The notes under the pieces were generated by a model. It ran no database searches. It saw only the letters and a list, made by a program, of their open reading frames with translations, and was not told the DNA's origin. DNA of 64,000 nt from NCBI GenBank assembly GCA_016714005.1, contig JADJOA010000014.1, positions 124,001 through 188,000 of the forward strand. The letters are read 5' to 3'. Below, in pieces: positions 8,911-19,016 of the stretch (its first letter is position 1; each line of letters begins with the position of its first letter). This stretch comes from Bacteroidota bacterium (GTDB lineage Bacteria; Bacteroidota; Bacteroidia; AKYH767-A; OLB10). A program made the translations under genes and the position numbers.

Positions 8911-10479
8911 ATGCCAGCCATATTTTCCAATCGCATCCTTCTTTCATTAATTACCGGGTTGTTTCTCTGGCTTGCATGGAGCCCTTCTGGTTTTGCCCCT
9001 TTATTATTTGTTGCATGGGTGCCATTGCTTTTGTTAGAACATAGGTACTATTCAGATGGTAAGCTTAGTAAGAAATCATTGTTTGGGTTTGTGTATTTAA
9101 GTTTTGTGGCATGGAATGTATTAACCACCTGGTGGGTCTATTTTGCAAGTGACTGGGGTTCGTTGGTTGCCTTTTTAGTCAATTCACTTTTTATGGCAAC
9201 GGTATTTATGTTGTTTCACTTTACGCATTGCCGCATCAAAAAAAAGTGGGCTTATATTTCATTGCCCGTTTATTGGATTGCATTTGAATATTTACATTTA
9301 AACTGGGAACTATCGTGGCCATGGCTTACGCTTGGCAATGGATTTGCTGCTTACGCACCGCTTGTACAGTGGTATGAATTTACAGGTGCATTGGGAGGAA
9401 GTTTGTGGGTGCTTGAAACAAATATTGTAATTGCAATAATTATCATTACAAAAAACAAAAAAGAAATTTGCAAACCGGTAGCGTTTATTGCAGTCCCAGT
9501 TATTTTATCACTGCTCATTCATTTTAATTACAGCGAAAAAACAAATCCGGTTCATGTAGTGGTGGTTCAACCCAATGTTGATCCTTACAACGATAAATTT
9601 TCAGGGATGAGTAATGAGGAGCAGCTTTCAAAAATTTTGCGGTTGGGTTTTGAAAAAATAACAGACAGCACTCAATACCTTGTTGCTCCAGAAACAGCTA
9701 TACCTTATTCCATGTGGGAAGACCGATTGGAAGAATATGAGGTGATAAAAACACTTCGTAAAATACTTGAGCAGTTTCCGAAATTAAAAATTGTGATTGG
9801 GGCATCTACCAATTATGCGTATGTAAATGGTGAGTCACCATCAGTCACCGCACGTTTAATAAAAAAAGAAAATGTGTATTACGATTCTTATAATACTGCG
9901 CTTCAAATCGAAAAAGAGAAGCCCATTCAAATTTTCCATAAATCAAAATTGGTTCCGGGTGTGGAGCGAATGCCTTATCCTTCCATATTTGGTTTTTTAG
10001 AAACCCTTGCAATTGATTTGGGTGGCACAGCAGGCAGTTTGGGCACACAACCACATCCATCGGTATTTACTTCAAATGAAAATATTATTGCTCCTGTTAT
10101 TTGTTATGAAAGTGTTTACGGTGGTTATGTGAGCGAGTACATAAACAAAAATGCTTCGCTCATTTTTATAATTACAAACGATGGCTGGTGGCGCGATACG
10201 CCCGGCTATAAACAACATTTGCAATATGCACGCTTGCGTGCAATTGAAATGCGCAGAAGCATTGCGCGAAGTGCTAACACGGGTATTTCAGCTTTTATTA
10301 ATCAGCGCGGGGATGTACAACAACCAACTCATTGGTGGAAGGAAGATGTTATTGAAACTGCAATTAACAAAAATGAGGAGTTAACTATTTATGCCAAGCA
10401 TGGCGATTATTTAGGAGTAATAGCGGCACTCCTTGTGCCGGTGTTTTTAATTTTAAGTTTTATAAAGAAAAGGCAATAA
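8911..10479 (+). CDS. lnt: Apolipoprotein N-acyltransferase Lnt
   Basis: Transfers the third acyl chain from phospholipid to the N-terminal Cys of lipoproteins in the inner membrane. 522 residues with six or so N-terminal helices followed by a nitrilase domain. The catalytic triad is visible: Glu261 (APETAIPYS), Lys344 (HKSKLVPGVERMPY) and Cys398 (VICYES). The usual NDGWW and ARLRAIEMRRSIARSANTGIS blocks follow, and a last helix closes the protein. The frame is intact. The start at ATG 8911 is chosen over TTG 8896 because the latter lies in the -7 box. It is a single-gene transcript ended by a strong bidirectional terminator. Confidence 0.95.
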   Translation: MPAIFSNRILLSLITGLFLWLAWSPSGFAPLLFVAWVPLLLLEHRYYSDGKLSKKSLFGFVYLSFVAWNVLTTWWVYFASDWGSLVAFLVNSLFMATVFMLFHFTHCRIKKKWAYISLPVYWIAFEYLHLNWELSWPWLTLGNGFAAYAPLVQWYEFTGALGGSLWVLETNIVIAIIIITKNKKEICKPVAFIAVPVILSLLIHFNYSEKTNPVHVVVVQPNVDPYNDKFSGMSNEEQLSKILRLGFEKITDSTQYLVAPETAIPYSMWEDRLEEYEVIKTLRKILEQFPKLKIVIGASTNYAYVNGESPSVTARLIKKENVYYDSYNTALQIEKEKPIQIFHKSKLVPGVERMPYPSIFGFLETLAIDLGGTAGSLGTQPHPSVFTSNENIIAPVICYESVYGGYVSEYINKNASLIFIITNDGWWRDTPGYKQHLQYARLRAIEMRRSIARSANTGISAFINQRGDVQQPTHWWKEDVIETAINKNEELTIYAKHGDYLGVIAALLVPVFLILSFIKKRQ

Positions 10480-10511
10480 AAAAATCCCAATCTCACGATT
10501 GGGATTTTTCT
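10480..10511. terminator. Bidirectional terminator between lnt and the cold-shock gene
   Basis: A 13-bp perfect stem (AAAAATCCCAATC, 10480-10492; GATTGGGATTTTT, 10497-10509) with a TCAC loop, flanked by A and T runs on both sides. It can serve both converging genes. Confidence 0.85.
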
Positions 10512-10538
10512 TTGTTAAATTAATTGTAAACTATAAGT

Positions 10539-10733
10539 TTAACTGTTTCTTTTAACATTTACGGCATTAAGACCTTTTTTACCTTCAGTTACTTCGTAAC
10601 TTACTGTGTCGTTTTCCTTAATGCGGTCAATAAGACCACTGTGATGCACAAATAATTCTTTTTGTGAATCGTCTTCAACGATGAATCCGAATCCTTTTGA
10701 TTCGTTGAAGAATTTTACTTTACCTGTTTTCAT
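10539..10733 (-). CDS. Cold-shock domain protein (CspA family)
   Basis: 64 residues, a single OB-fold nucleic-acid-binding domain. Both RNA-binding motifs are clear: RNP1 KGFGFI and RNP2 LFVHHS. It acts as a single-stranded RNA/DNA chaperone, usually abundant and often controlled through its 5' leader. The predicted promoter (10777-10806) gives an unusually long AT-rich leader of about 40 bases compared with other genes here. Confidence 0.93.
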   Translation of the reverse strand: MKTGKVKFFNESKGFGFIVEDDSQKELFVHHSGLIDRIKENDTVSYEVTEGKKGLNAVNVKRNS

Positions 10734-10776
10734 TAAATGAATAAATTAAATAATAAATAAATTGTTAATTATGTGG

Positions 10777-10806
10777 CGAATATATAGAAATATCTATACA
10801 AACAAA
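10777..10806 (-). promoter_or_regulatory. Promoter of the cold-shock gene
   Basis: On the minus strand: TTTG at 10806-10803, an 18-base spacer, then TATATTCG at 10784-10777. This is close to the Bacteroidota consensus TTTG-N19-TAnnTTTG. It leaves a ~40-base AT-rich leader before the ATG at 10733. Confidence 0.5.
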
Positions 10807-10829
10807 TTATTATTTCGGCTTGTAAAATT

Positions 10830-12458
10830 ATGCAACCTTCTGTTTTTAAGGGTAATTTGATTGATATATGGAACAGAAAAATTTTTCCGGCAAAGATTAC
10901 TGTAGCCAATAATATCATTCAAAAAATTGAAGAAGTTACCGAATCTTTCACTCATTATATATTGCCCGGTTTTGTTGATGCGCATATTCATATAGAAAGC
11001 AGCATGCTTACACCTTATGAGTTTGCAAGGGTTGCTTTAACACATGGCACTGCGGCAACGGTAAGCGATCCGCATGAAATTGCAAACGTATGTGGATTGG
11101 ATGGTGTTATGTATATGCTTGAAAACGCAAAACATGCAAAACTTAAATTCAATTTTGGTGCGCCATCATGCGTTCCGGCAACAAGTTTTGAAACTGCCGG
11201 TGCAACATTAAATGCAGAAGATGTTGAGCAGTTGCTCAAAAGAGACGACATAAAATACCTGAGTGAAATGATGAACTACCCGGGTGTTTTATTTGGCGAT
11301 GAACAAGCACACGAAAAAATAAAAACAGCGCATTCACTAAATAAGCCTGTTGATGGACATGCCCCTGGCTTGCGAGGCCCAGATGCTAAAAAATATTGAC
11401 GCAGGAATAAGCACCGATCATGAATGTTTTACACTGGAAGAAGCGCTTGACAAAATTGAGCATGGCATGAAAATACTTATAAGGGAAGGCTCGGCTGCAA
11501 AAAATTTTGAAGCGCTGCATTCGCTCATTAGTTCTCACCCAAACATGGTCATGCTTTGCAGTGATGATAAACACCCTGATGATTTATTGGAAGGGCATAT
11601 CAATTTATTGGTGAAGCGCGCTTTGCAAAAAGGACACAACCTTTTTGATGTGTTACAATGCGCTTGCGTAAATCCTGGTTTGCATTATAAGTTAGATGTG
11701 GGATTATTAAAAGAAAAGCAAGCAGCAGATTTTATTGTTGTGGATAGCATTGAAAAATTTAATGTTTTACAAACTTTAATTGATGGTGAAGTGGTAGCTG
11801 AAAAAGGAAAATCTGTTTTAGTAGATAAAGTACATTCCGTTATCAACAACTTTCCTGCAAGGAAATAAAAGAGGAAGACATTAAATTGTCTGCATCTACT
11901 CCATTGCAAATAAAAATTATTGAAGCATTAGACGGACAACTTATTACCAATTGCATTACCGACACCTTTGCGCCAGTGAACGGATTTTTGGAAAGTAATA
12001 CGGATAAAGACTATTTAAAGATTTTAGTTGTAAACCGCTACCAAAATCAAAAGCCTGTTGTGGGGTTTATAAAAAATATGGGATTAAAAACCGGGGCTAT
12101 TGCCGGAACGGTTGCGCACGATTCGCATAATATAATTGCAACCGGTGTTGATGATGACTCAATTGTGCGTGCAATCAACCTGCTTATAAAAAATAAAGGA
12201 GGATTAAGCGCAGTTAATTCATCCACCGAAAAAGTTATTGCCTTGCCCATTGCAGGACTAATGAGTGATAAATCTTGTATAGAAATTGGAACGGCTTACA
12301 AAGAAATTGATATGCTCGCAAAAGAAATGGGAAGTCAACTCCGTTCTCCATTTATGACTTTATCATTTATGGCGCTTTTGGTTATTCCCAATTTTAAAAT
12401 TGGCGATAAAGGATTGTTTGATGTAAAGAGTTTTGGTTTTACTTCTTTAAAAGCCTAA
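10830..12458 (+). CDS. ade: Adenine deaminase (frameshifted in this sequence)
   Basis: Hydrolyses adenine to hypoxanthine and ammonia; metal-dependent amidohydrolase superfamily. About 543 codons, the normal length. Signatures in order are GFVDAHIHIESSMLTP (metal-binding HxH), SDPHEIANVCG, DGHAPGLRG, STDHECFT and SDDKHPDDL (metal Asp). The C-terminal ADE domain has VAHDSHNIIATG and a closing FKIGDKGLFDV. Two breaks split it. Near 11395 the family motif KKYIDAGI needs a two-base addition. Near 11862 one G is missing in REIKEED. Pieces are 10830-11399, 11350-11868 and 11886-12458. Every motif needed for activity is present across the pieces. Confidence 0.92.
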
Positions 12459-12476
12459 GCTAATGTAGTTTGGTTA

Positions 12477-13229
12477 TTAAAGTGCGAGTTGAGTTACGCT
12501 CAAAATCTTTTTCGTTTGCTTTTGCTGTACAAAAGCCAAAACTCTAAAACCGTTTTTTAAAGAAAGATTTTTAACCGGAATTTTTACAATACCTTTTTGA
12601 TTATTTAAAGGAGTAATATTTAATTCTCTCACAATATTATTATACGAAAGTGTTTTACCTGCATTTTCTCCTTTGGTAATTTTAGAGGTGGCTTCTTCCT
12701 GAACAATCGCAATTACTAAAGAATAGTTTGGATTAACCTTGGTGGAAGTGTAATCAATTATTAAAGTATCGGAAGTTGATAATGCAGACTTAACGGCAGT
12801 TAAATTTAAAACAGGAGGTTGTGTAATTGCTTTTTCAATAGCTTCATTAATTTTAATCTTATCGCTTCCCAATGTTGGGTTTTGTCCATTAACGTAAACC
12901 TGTGGTGTATAAACCTCCTCTGTTTTGTTTGCACTTACGTAGTTGTTTTGCCGTTTGGTAAAAGCAAATTTGCTGAATGGATCCATCCAACCGTATTTAT
13001 TCCAGTAATCAACATGATAAGAAAGAACATGTACAGGCTTTGAAATTTTCTCTGCTTCTGCTTTAATTTCGGCAAGTACTTTATCGGCAGCGGGGCAACT
13101 GCGGCAACCCTGCGATGTAAATAGCTCCACTACTGCAAAACCTTTTGCGGATGTTACGATTTGCTTGTTGTTGTTTTGAGCATTGGCAATGTTTGCACCC
13201 AACAATAAAACGGCAATTAAAATTTTCAT
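12477..13229 (-). CDS. DUF1223 family exported thioredoxin-like protein
   Basis: 250 residues with a short signal peptide (MKILIAVLLLGANIANAQ). The family block FAVVELFTSQGCRSCPAAD carries a CxxC pair (Cys42, Cys45) in a thioredoxin-like fold. Next come LSYHVDYWNKYGW and TPQVYVNGQ, both typical of DUF1223. The C-terminal half is a beta-rich domain with VAIVQE and VLAFVQ strands. The family's function is unproven; a periplasmic disulphide or redox role is an inference from CxxC. The frame is intact. It converges on adenine deaminase with an 18-base gap. Confidence 0.85.
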   Translation of the reverse strand: MKILIAVLLLGANIANAQNNNKQIVTSAKGFAVVELFTSQGCRSCPAADKVLAEIKAEAEKISKPVHVLSYHVDYWNKYGWMDPFSKFAFTKRQNNYVSANKTEEVYTPQVYVNGQNPTLGSDKIKINEAIEKAITQPPVLNLTAVKSALSTSDTLIIDYTSTKVNPNYSLVIAIVQEEATSKITKGENAGKTLSYNNIVRELNITPLNNQKGIVKIPVKNLSLKNGFRVLAFVQQKQTKKILSVTQLAL

Positions 13230-13383
13230 TTAGATCTTTTGAAATTGTTTAACGCAAAAATGCTTTAAATCGTTTATAGAAATGATTTTTCTAAGGCACA
13301 TTTATTTACAAGGGCAGGTTTATTCATTAAAATTAAACTCATTAATTTGTCGTACAATTGGTAAGTTTTGTTTCACCCAAATG

Positions 13384-13436
13384 CGCAAAGTAAGTTAAGC
13401 ATAAGTAAGCAATTACTTTTCTTAACGAGTTTTGCG
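13384..13436. repeat. Extended imperfect hairpin capped by a GCAA loop
   Basis: Three nested stems: CGCAAA/TTTGCG (13384-13389/13431-13436), GTTAAG/CTTAAC (13394-13399/13421-13426) and AAGTAA/TTACTT (13403-13408/13413-13418). Small internal loops separate them and the plus-strand apical loop is GCAA, a GNRA tetraloop. No T-run follows on either side, so it is not a simple terminator. It could be a structured RNA or a REP-like palindrome. Confidence 0.5.
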
Positions 13437-13522
13437 TCTCACGGAATTTCGGCAGAGGATAAAAAATTTAGATAAATATTTTTTGAAGAAAGTTTTTTCA
13501 GAGGAGAAAAGGGTATAAAATG

Positions 13523-13548
13523 AAAAACGTCCGCTGTTGGGGCGGACG
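13523..13548 (-). terminator. Terminator of the SdpI-like gene
   Basis: On the minus strand CGTCCGC, a 7-base loop, GCGGACG and then five T residues. It lies ~135 bases past the stop of the gene at 13682-14011. The stem core resembles the terminator at 55007-55031. Confidence 0.75.
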
Positions 13549-13681
13549 AATCATCTTGTTTTGTTTTGTAATTACTCTGCAAATAAAAAAAAAATAATCA
13601 TACAAAGAAATTTTTTTTGATTGAAATGAGGTTTTTTTTAAAAGCAAAAATCATTTCGATTTAAAACACGCAAAACAGAAC

Positions 13682-14011
13682 TCAATCAGGTTTTAATTTT
13701 TTCTCAGTAAAAGCAATTACTGAAATTGCAGTTATTATTCCTTCTGCAAAAACAATGTAAGATAATGTAAGTTGCTCAACCTTTAAAAAAAACAATATAC
13801 CGTTTAAACCTAAACTAAATATACTCAGGTAAATCATTAGATTGACTGAATATTCGTTTGCAAGTTTCCAGTTGTTTATGTTTTCCATTGAGCGCTTGGT
13901 TCTGTAACCACACAAACTGTTGATTTTTGTCGGGGGAAAAAACTTAAGCACTAAACCTGCCAAAAGTAAAATTAACAAAGCGCAAATGGCAATTAATAAT
14001 TTTTCTTCCAT
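13682..14011 (-). CDS. SdpI-family small membrane protein
   Basis: 109 residues with three hydrophobic segments (about 5-24, 56-74 and 80-100). The signature between the first two helices, CGYRTKRSMENINNWKLAN, is typical of the SdpI/YhfL family. B. subtilis SdpI gives immunity to the SdpC toxin and is a signal receptor. Most Bacteroidota members have no known toxin partner, and none is seen here. The next gene upstream on the same strand ends at 14049, so the two may share a transcript. Confidence 0.8.
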   Translation of the reverse strand: MEEKLLIAICALLILLLAGLVLKFFPPTKINSLCGYRTKRSMENINNWKLANEYSVNLMIYLSIFSLGLNGILFFLKVEQLTLSYIVFAEGIITAISVIAFTEKKLKPD

Positions 14012-14048
14012 GGTTTACAAATTATTCTGGTGGGTTGTACTTTTATTA

Positions 14049-17000
14049 TCACTCCGTTTTAAAAATCAACTTGGAGTAAACAACACCATCTATTGTTAAT
14101 TTTAATGTATAAACACCTTTCGTTAAAAACATACTACGCTCACCTATTGAAAGTGTGTTAAATCCTTTTTCTTTTTTGCCTGCATCAAGCAGTTTTAGAG
14201 TTTGCCCTAACTTATTCAGCAATTCAATTTTAACATAAGCACTTTCTTCTGTATAATATTCAATTACAAAAGAGGTGTTGAATGGATTGGGCTGAATAGT
14301 AAAATCATAATTACCGTTTCCGGTTTTAGCAGAAACGGTTTTACTGTAATCAATACTTCCGTTAAAATCGGTTTGTCGTATCTTATAATAGTAAATGGTT
14401 GATGGCAGTACATTTTTATCTTCAAAACTATAGCTGAAAATATTATTTGTTGGTGAAACGGGTTCAATGGTAACAATAGGTTCAAAGTTTTTTCCGTCAG
14501 TGCTTCTTTCAATGGTGTAGTAGTCGTTATTAATTTCTTCGGCTGTTTGCCAGGTAACCAAAATGTTTTTCTCAATTGCTATAGCACTAACTCCTAACCA
14601 TGTTACAGGCAATGGTGTTGGCGATTGTGCCACTCCAAAGTCAGAGAAGCCATTCATATTATTACGCTGGACAGCAGTAACGGAAGACACAATACATGTT
14701 CCATTCCATAATCCCCAACCGCTGCCATTGTTTTTCATTACTGTAAAACCCGAACCTGCATTTGAGTAATTCAAATTATAAAGCGTCATATTATAGTTAC
14801 CTGATGTTGGATTATTACTTGCTGTAATAGTCCAGTAACCATTGTTAAGTGCATTTTGAGAATACGTTGCACCACACTCACTCAACATGAGCGGACCTGG
14901 AAGTGATGCATAGGTATTAAATGTTGAACGTAAGTTATCAATTGTGGTGGCGATTATAAAATTTACGTTTGCTCTTTGATAACCTGCTACCTGATGACCA
15001 ACAGGAAAATCGTAAGCGCCTGTTGGGTTAATATATCTTCTCAAAAATCCTTGTACAAAACTATTGATGTTGCCTGCTGTGGAAGCAGCCGTGCTTCTGT
15101 TGGTTACAGAAACTTCGTAAGATGGTGTAGTAATTATTCTTCCGGCATTTAATGATAATACCCCCAATGTTCCTAAAATGCAATTACTGTTAAGTGTAAC
15201 ACCTGTGCCGGTATGCTGCATGTTTAAATTGTTGATGGTGCCTGCATTAAAATAGGTTTGTGCAGCAGTGCCGTTTAGTTCAAGTGTGCCGTTTGCACCT
15301 GGTGTGTAAGTTCCGCTGTTGGTAAAGTTACCAGCAACTTTATGATAACGTCCATTCGCATTTAGTGTACTTGTTGCATTTGAAATAGTAAATGCTCCAC
15401 CAACATCGGCATCATTATTTAATGAAACAATTCCTCCTGTTTTAGTAATGGTAAGGTTGCCAAATTTATTTGCACCAACAAAGTTGCCTGTAATATTTTG
15501 GTTAACTGCCGCATTATTAAACAACACAGTTGATGTTGGCGATGCAGTAAGTCCGCCACTGTTGGTTAAGTTCTCGCAAACCTGTAAAGCAAAACCAGCG
15601 TTTACAGTTAGTGTTGCTCCGGTTGAAATGTTTAATGATTTTACTGCTGCCCCTGCAGCATTTATTATTGGCTGGTTGGCTGATGCAGGAACAATTATAG
15701 CATCGGTAGCACATGATGGAATACCGCAACCGCCCCAGTTACCGGGTTTAAACCAATCATTATCAATTCCACCGGTCCATAAAACAGAAGTGGCGCCAGG
15801 TGCATAATTTATGGGTGATGCACCGCTAAACGTTAGGTTAAATCCTGATGTGCTGTTTTGAAAATTACTTACAATTAATAAATAAATATCTCCGGTTTGC
15901 ACAGGAAGGCGCGCTTCGTAAGCTGAATTAAAATCGGGAGCATAAGCAGGAAATGCAGTATTGGCAGCAGCACCATACAAGCCTGTAACACCTAAAAAAT
16001 CGTAATCGCATCTGATGGGCGCAGCACCGCCTGAAATTGTAGCGCATGTATTTACTGTTGTGTTGCTTGGTCCATCTTTCATTTTCCATAATGCAAAATC
16101 GTAATCAGTTTCATCACCTGCCAATCCTCCAACGTAATCGTTCGGCACTAAATTAAACTCAAGATTTCCGGCTGCACCAATATTTATTGTGTACCACGAT
16201 GAGCCTCTTTCTCCCGACAACAAACAATTTGTTCCGCCTCCAGAAAAATCGCAACCGGTGCCAAATGCCTGATAGCCCGGGTCGCCAACATTAATTGTTG
16301 TATTACAAACAGGATTAGGCGTAGAACATTCTTGCCCCGGTGCTGGTGGCAGTGGCAATGCACCATCACTAACTGCCACACTAAATGTTCCGGTTAAACC
16401 GGCATAACCATCAACTGATATATAATAAGTATTACCACTTGTTAAACCCGTAAGTAATAAATCGCTCATTGCATTTGTTGTTGTTCCGCATGGAGGCATG
16501 TCATCATTACATCCCATCAAAGTCATAGATGCACCGCATGTGCCTGAGTAAACAGCAATTTGTGTGTTATTAAGTGAGCCCGCACTTGTGCGTATGCGCA
16601 GTTGACCAGATGCAGGACATATTGCACGAAACCAAACTGTGTTTAAAGTATTGGGTGTAATCCAACAAGAAGGCGCAGCTGGTTCGCCACCACCGCCCGA
16701 ACAGTAATTGGAACCTGGCATGGCAATGCCAACAGAATTAAAACAGCATTGCACGGTAAATCATTTGCCGCACCACCGCCTAAGCTTACAATGGAAATAT
16801 CATACGTTGCATTGTTTGGGGAGCCCATGTATCAATAATGATATAATAAGTGCCCGCACCGGGAAGAACAACGCTACCTGCAAGTGCACCGGCATTGGCA
16901 CCACCATTACTGCCAACACAAACACCCCCTGCCCCGGGGCAACCATTATAAACGGTGTAGCCTATGTAGTTGGTGCTTGCTTGTGTTATGTTAATGGCAA

Positions 17001-18468
17001 TGCATTGTGCGCCTGTTGCAGTAAACCGATAAACCTTGTCTTCTCCCGATTCATAAAACGTTCCGCACGAACCGGCAGTTGCATTGTTGTAATCATTACC
17101 CATGCAAGCTGTTGTTTCATTATTTAAAGAAATCGGTAATGATGCAATAATATATGGATTGGCACAAGTGGTTCCAGCAGCCACACCAGATGGTGCCGTT
17201 ATGTTTATGTTGTAAGATGGGATACATGTTGGTGATGCAAACTGATCAACAACTAAATAATATGTTTTACCGGCAACCACATTTACGCACATGCTTTGGC
17301 TTCCTGCCGAGCTTTGCTCAAATGCAACACACACTCCTGGTGTGCCGCTGCAACTTGATGTCATAGGGCAACCGTCAAATAATGTAATGCCAACCCACGA
17401 ACTTGCGCTTGTTAACGATACTGTAATTGTTCCGCTTATTGATGGTACAAAAGAAAAAACTTCGTCTTCGGCTGTTGTATATAAAGTACTTCCGCAGGTA
17501 ATGGTGTTGCTTGCTGTTTGGTCATTTATTTTTCCGCACGTTGTTCTTCCTGTTGATGTATATGGCAATGCAATGTTGGTTAATCCTGTTCCTACAGAGC
17601 AACCACCTGCTGCAACAGGAGCAGATATGGTTAAATCAGAATAAGGATTGCACGTAGGAGAAGGATAAGAATCCATTATTAAATAATAGGCGACACCTCC
17701 TTGTAAACAAACAGAAAGAGTTTTATTTCCGGTTGAGCTTTGTGCAAAATCTACACAAACACCACCTTGTCCATTGATTGGGCAACCTCGATAAAGCATT
17801 AATCCAGTCCATGTTCCGCTTGATGTTAATGTGATGGTAACGGTGCCCGATATGGCAGGATTGAAAATCCAAACACGGTCTTCGCCACCATAGTAAGAAG
17901 TGCTGCCGCAAACCAAACTGTTTGATGCTGTTATGTCGTTACCTGCACCGCATGTTGTACCTGCGCCACTACTGTATGGCAATGATGAAACATTGGTAAC
18001 ACCACTTCCTAAACCGGAAGGACATGTTAACGCTGCCGAATATTTGTAAGCTAAATTTCCAAGTGCTGTTTGCAGTGCACAACTAAATCGGTTAACCAAA
18101 ACACGATACGTTCCTGTAGTAACACATGTCCATGCAACATAAGATTGCAGTCCGCAGTTATCGTCATTGTATCCTCCTGCACCTACGCCAACACCTGCAT
18201 TTGTAAGAATAGAAATTTGGGTGTCGTAAGTAGAACTACCGCCATCAGCAGCACAAAAAGAAAAATAATAAATATTACCTGCTGTGGCTGCAAAGGTTTT
18301 GTAATCACCACCATTGATGTTTGCAGTGCTCGTTGTTTGCCAGGCAAGCGTTGGTGTTATAGAACCGGTAGCGGTTCCACCGGTGCATTGTGCACTTAAT
18401 TCTGAGAATAAAAACAGAAGTAGAAAAATGCCGGTGAAAATCTTTTGCAGGTACTTCATTGCCATCAT
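14049..18468 (-). CDS. Very large T9SS-secreted surface protein with PPC-like repeats (frameshifted)
   Basis: About 1,470 residues. A signal peptide ends near LFSELSAQ. The N-terminal third has at least three tandem ~130-residue beta domains. Each has a GEDRV/AEDEV block, a short GCP motif, Cys pairs and a TYYLIVD-like strand, resembling pre-peptidase C-terminal (PPC) domains. A beta-helix-like middle has the W-x-GNW...D-x-IIVP motif, and a fibronectin-like region (VTWQTAEEINNDYYTIERS) follows. It ends in a type A T9SS sorting domain (QPNPFNTSFVIEY ... GVYTLKLTIDGVVYSKLIF). Two one-base deletions, near 16815 and 16755, split it into 16786-18468, a short third-frame stretch and 14049-16754. 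The likely role is adhesion or matrix. Confidence 0.85.
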
Positions 18469-18559
18469 TTTTTAGGTGATGTAAATGTATATTATTTATT
18501 TTAAAACAGTAACTCTTTTTAAGATTTTAAGTATAAATGATATAAACTCAAAAAGAGAA

Positions 18560-18799
18560 ATGAACCAGATAATTATTCCCGAGCGTTTTTTAAACTATTT
18601 ATTTCACGCATTTAAAGCAGTATCAAACCCAGACCAGCACCGCGTTAAAATTATTTTGCGCGATGGCAGAAAGTTGCGCAACATTTTAGTTTGGAACGGC
18701 TGCGTTTTATTAATTGAAAAGGGAGTAAAGTTTAACCCAAACGATATTGAAATTTTACAGGTAGATTTTGATGCAGTACCTGTTGTTGCAAAAAAATGA
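18560..18799 (+). CDS. Small conserved-looking hypothetical protein
   Basis: 79 residues from ATG 18560; the frame is open further upstream to 18485 but that stretch has no gene-like composition. Charged, soluble, with short beta-strand-like segments (HRVKIILRDGRKL, NILVWNGCVLLIEKG, DIEILQVDFD). No signal peptide or helix bundle. I do not recognise a family. It is divergent from the large surface protein and convergent with the type B T9SS gene. It is likely real because of balanced codon use and lack of an overlapping alternative. Confidence 0.5.
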   Translation: MNQIIIPERFLNYLFHAFKAVSNPDQHRVKIILRDGRKLRNILVWNGCVLLIEKGVKFNPNDIEILQVDFDAVPVVAKK

Positions 18800-18835
18800 A
18801 TCTGGTAAAATCAAAAATTGAATTTATTTTTTTAA

Positions 18836-18869
18836 AAATCTGCGTTTAAGAAAAGGGTAACACAGATTT
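18836..18869. repeat. Imperfect inverted repeat in a convergent intergenic gap
   Basis: AAATCTGCGTT (18836-18846) pairs with AACACAGATTT (18859-18869) with one mismatch around an A/G-rich loop. It sits between converging genes ending at 18799 and 19017. A weak terminator is possible, but no T-run follows directly on the plus strand. Confidence 0.35.
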
Positions 18870-19016
18870 ACAGACTTTAAAGCATTATTGCGCTTAGCTT
18901 TTAATTTAATAATTTAAAGGATTTTGTTTTAGATTAGAAATTAATTCTATCCGCTTAAATCATTTTTTCGAATTATCCCTGCTTGCTGTAAGGCAGGAAG
19001 CGGTATATTAAAATTC

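Larger units (their letters stand above)
13230..13681. other. Non-coding region (452 bases) with two hairpins
   Basis: No open frame of note. It holds a 53-base extended hairpin (13384-13436) and the minus-strand terminator of the SdpI-like gene (13523-13548). The rest is AT-rich with long A and T runs (around 13586-13600 and 13606-13641). Confidence 0.6.

Noticed and set aside
17291..17644. Plus-strand frame of 117 codons inside the large PPC-repeat gene
   Set aside because: It is a shadow of repetitive minus-strand coding sequence; composition follows the opposite strand's codons.
18978..18997. CCTGC...GCAGG inverted repeat near the type B T9SS stop
   Set aside because: Short, bulged stem with no T-run on either strand; not strong enough to call a terminator.
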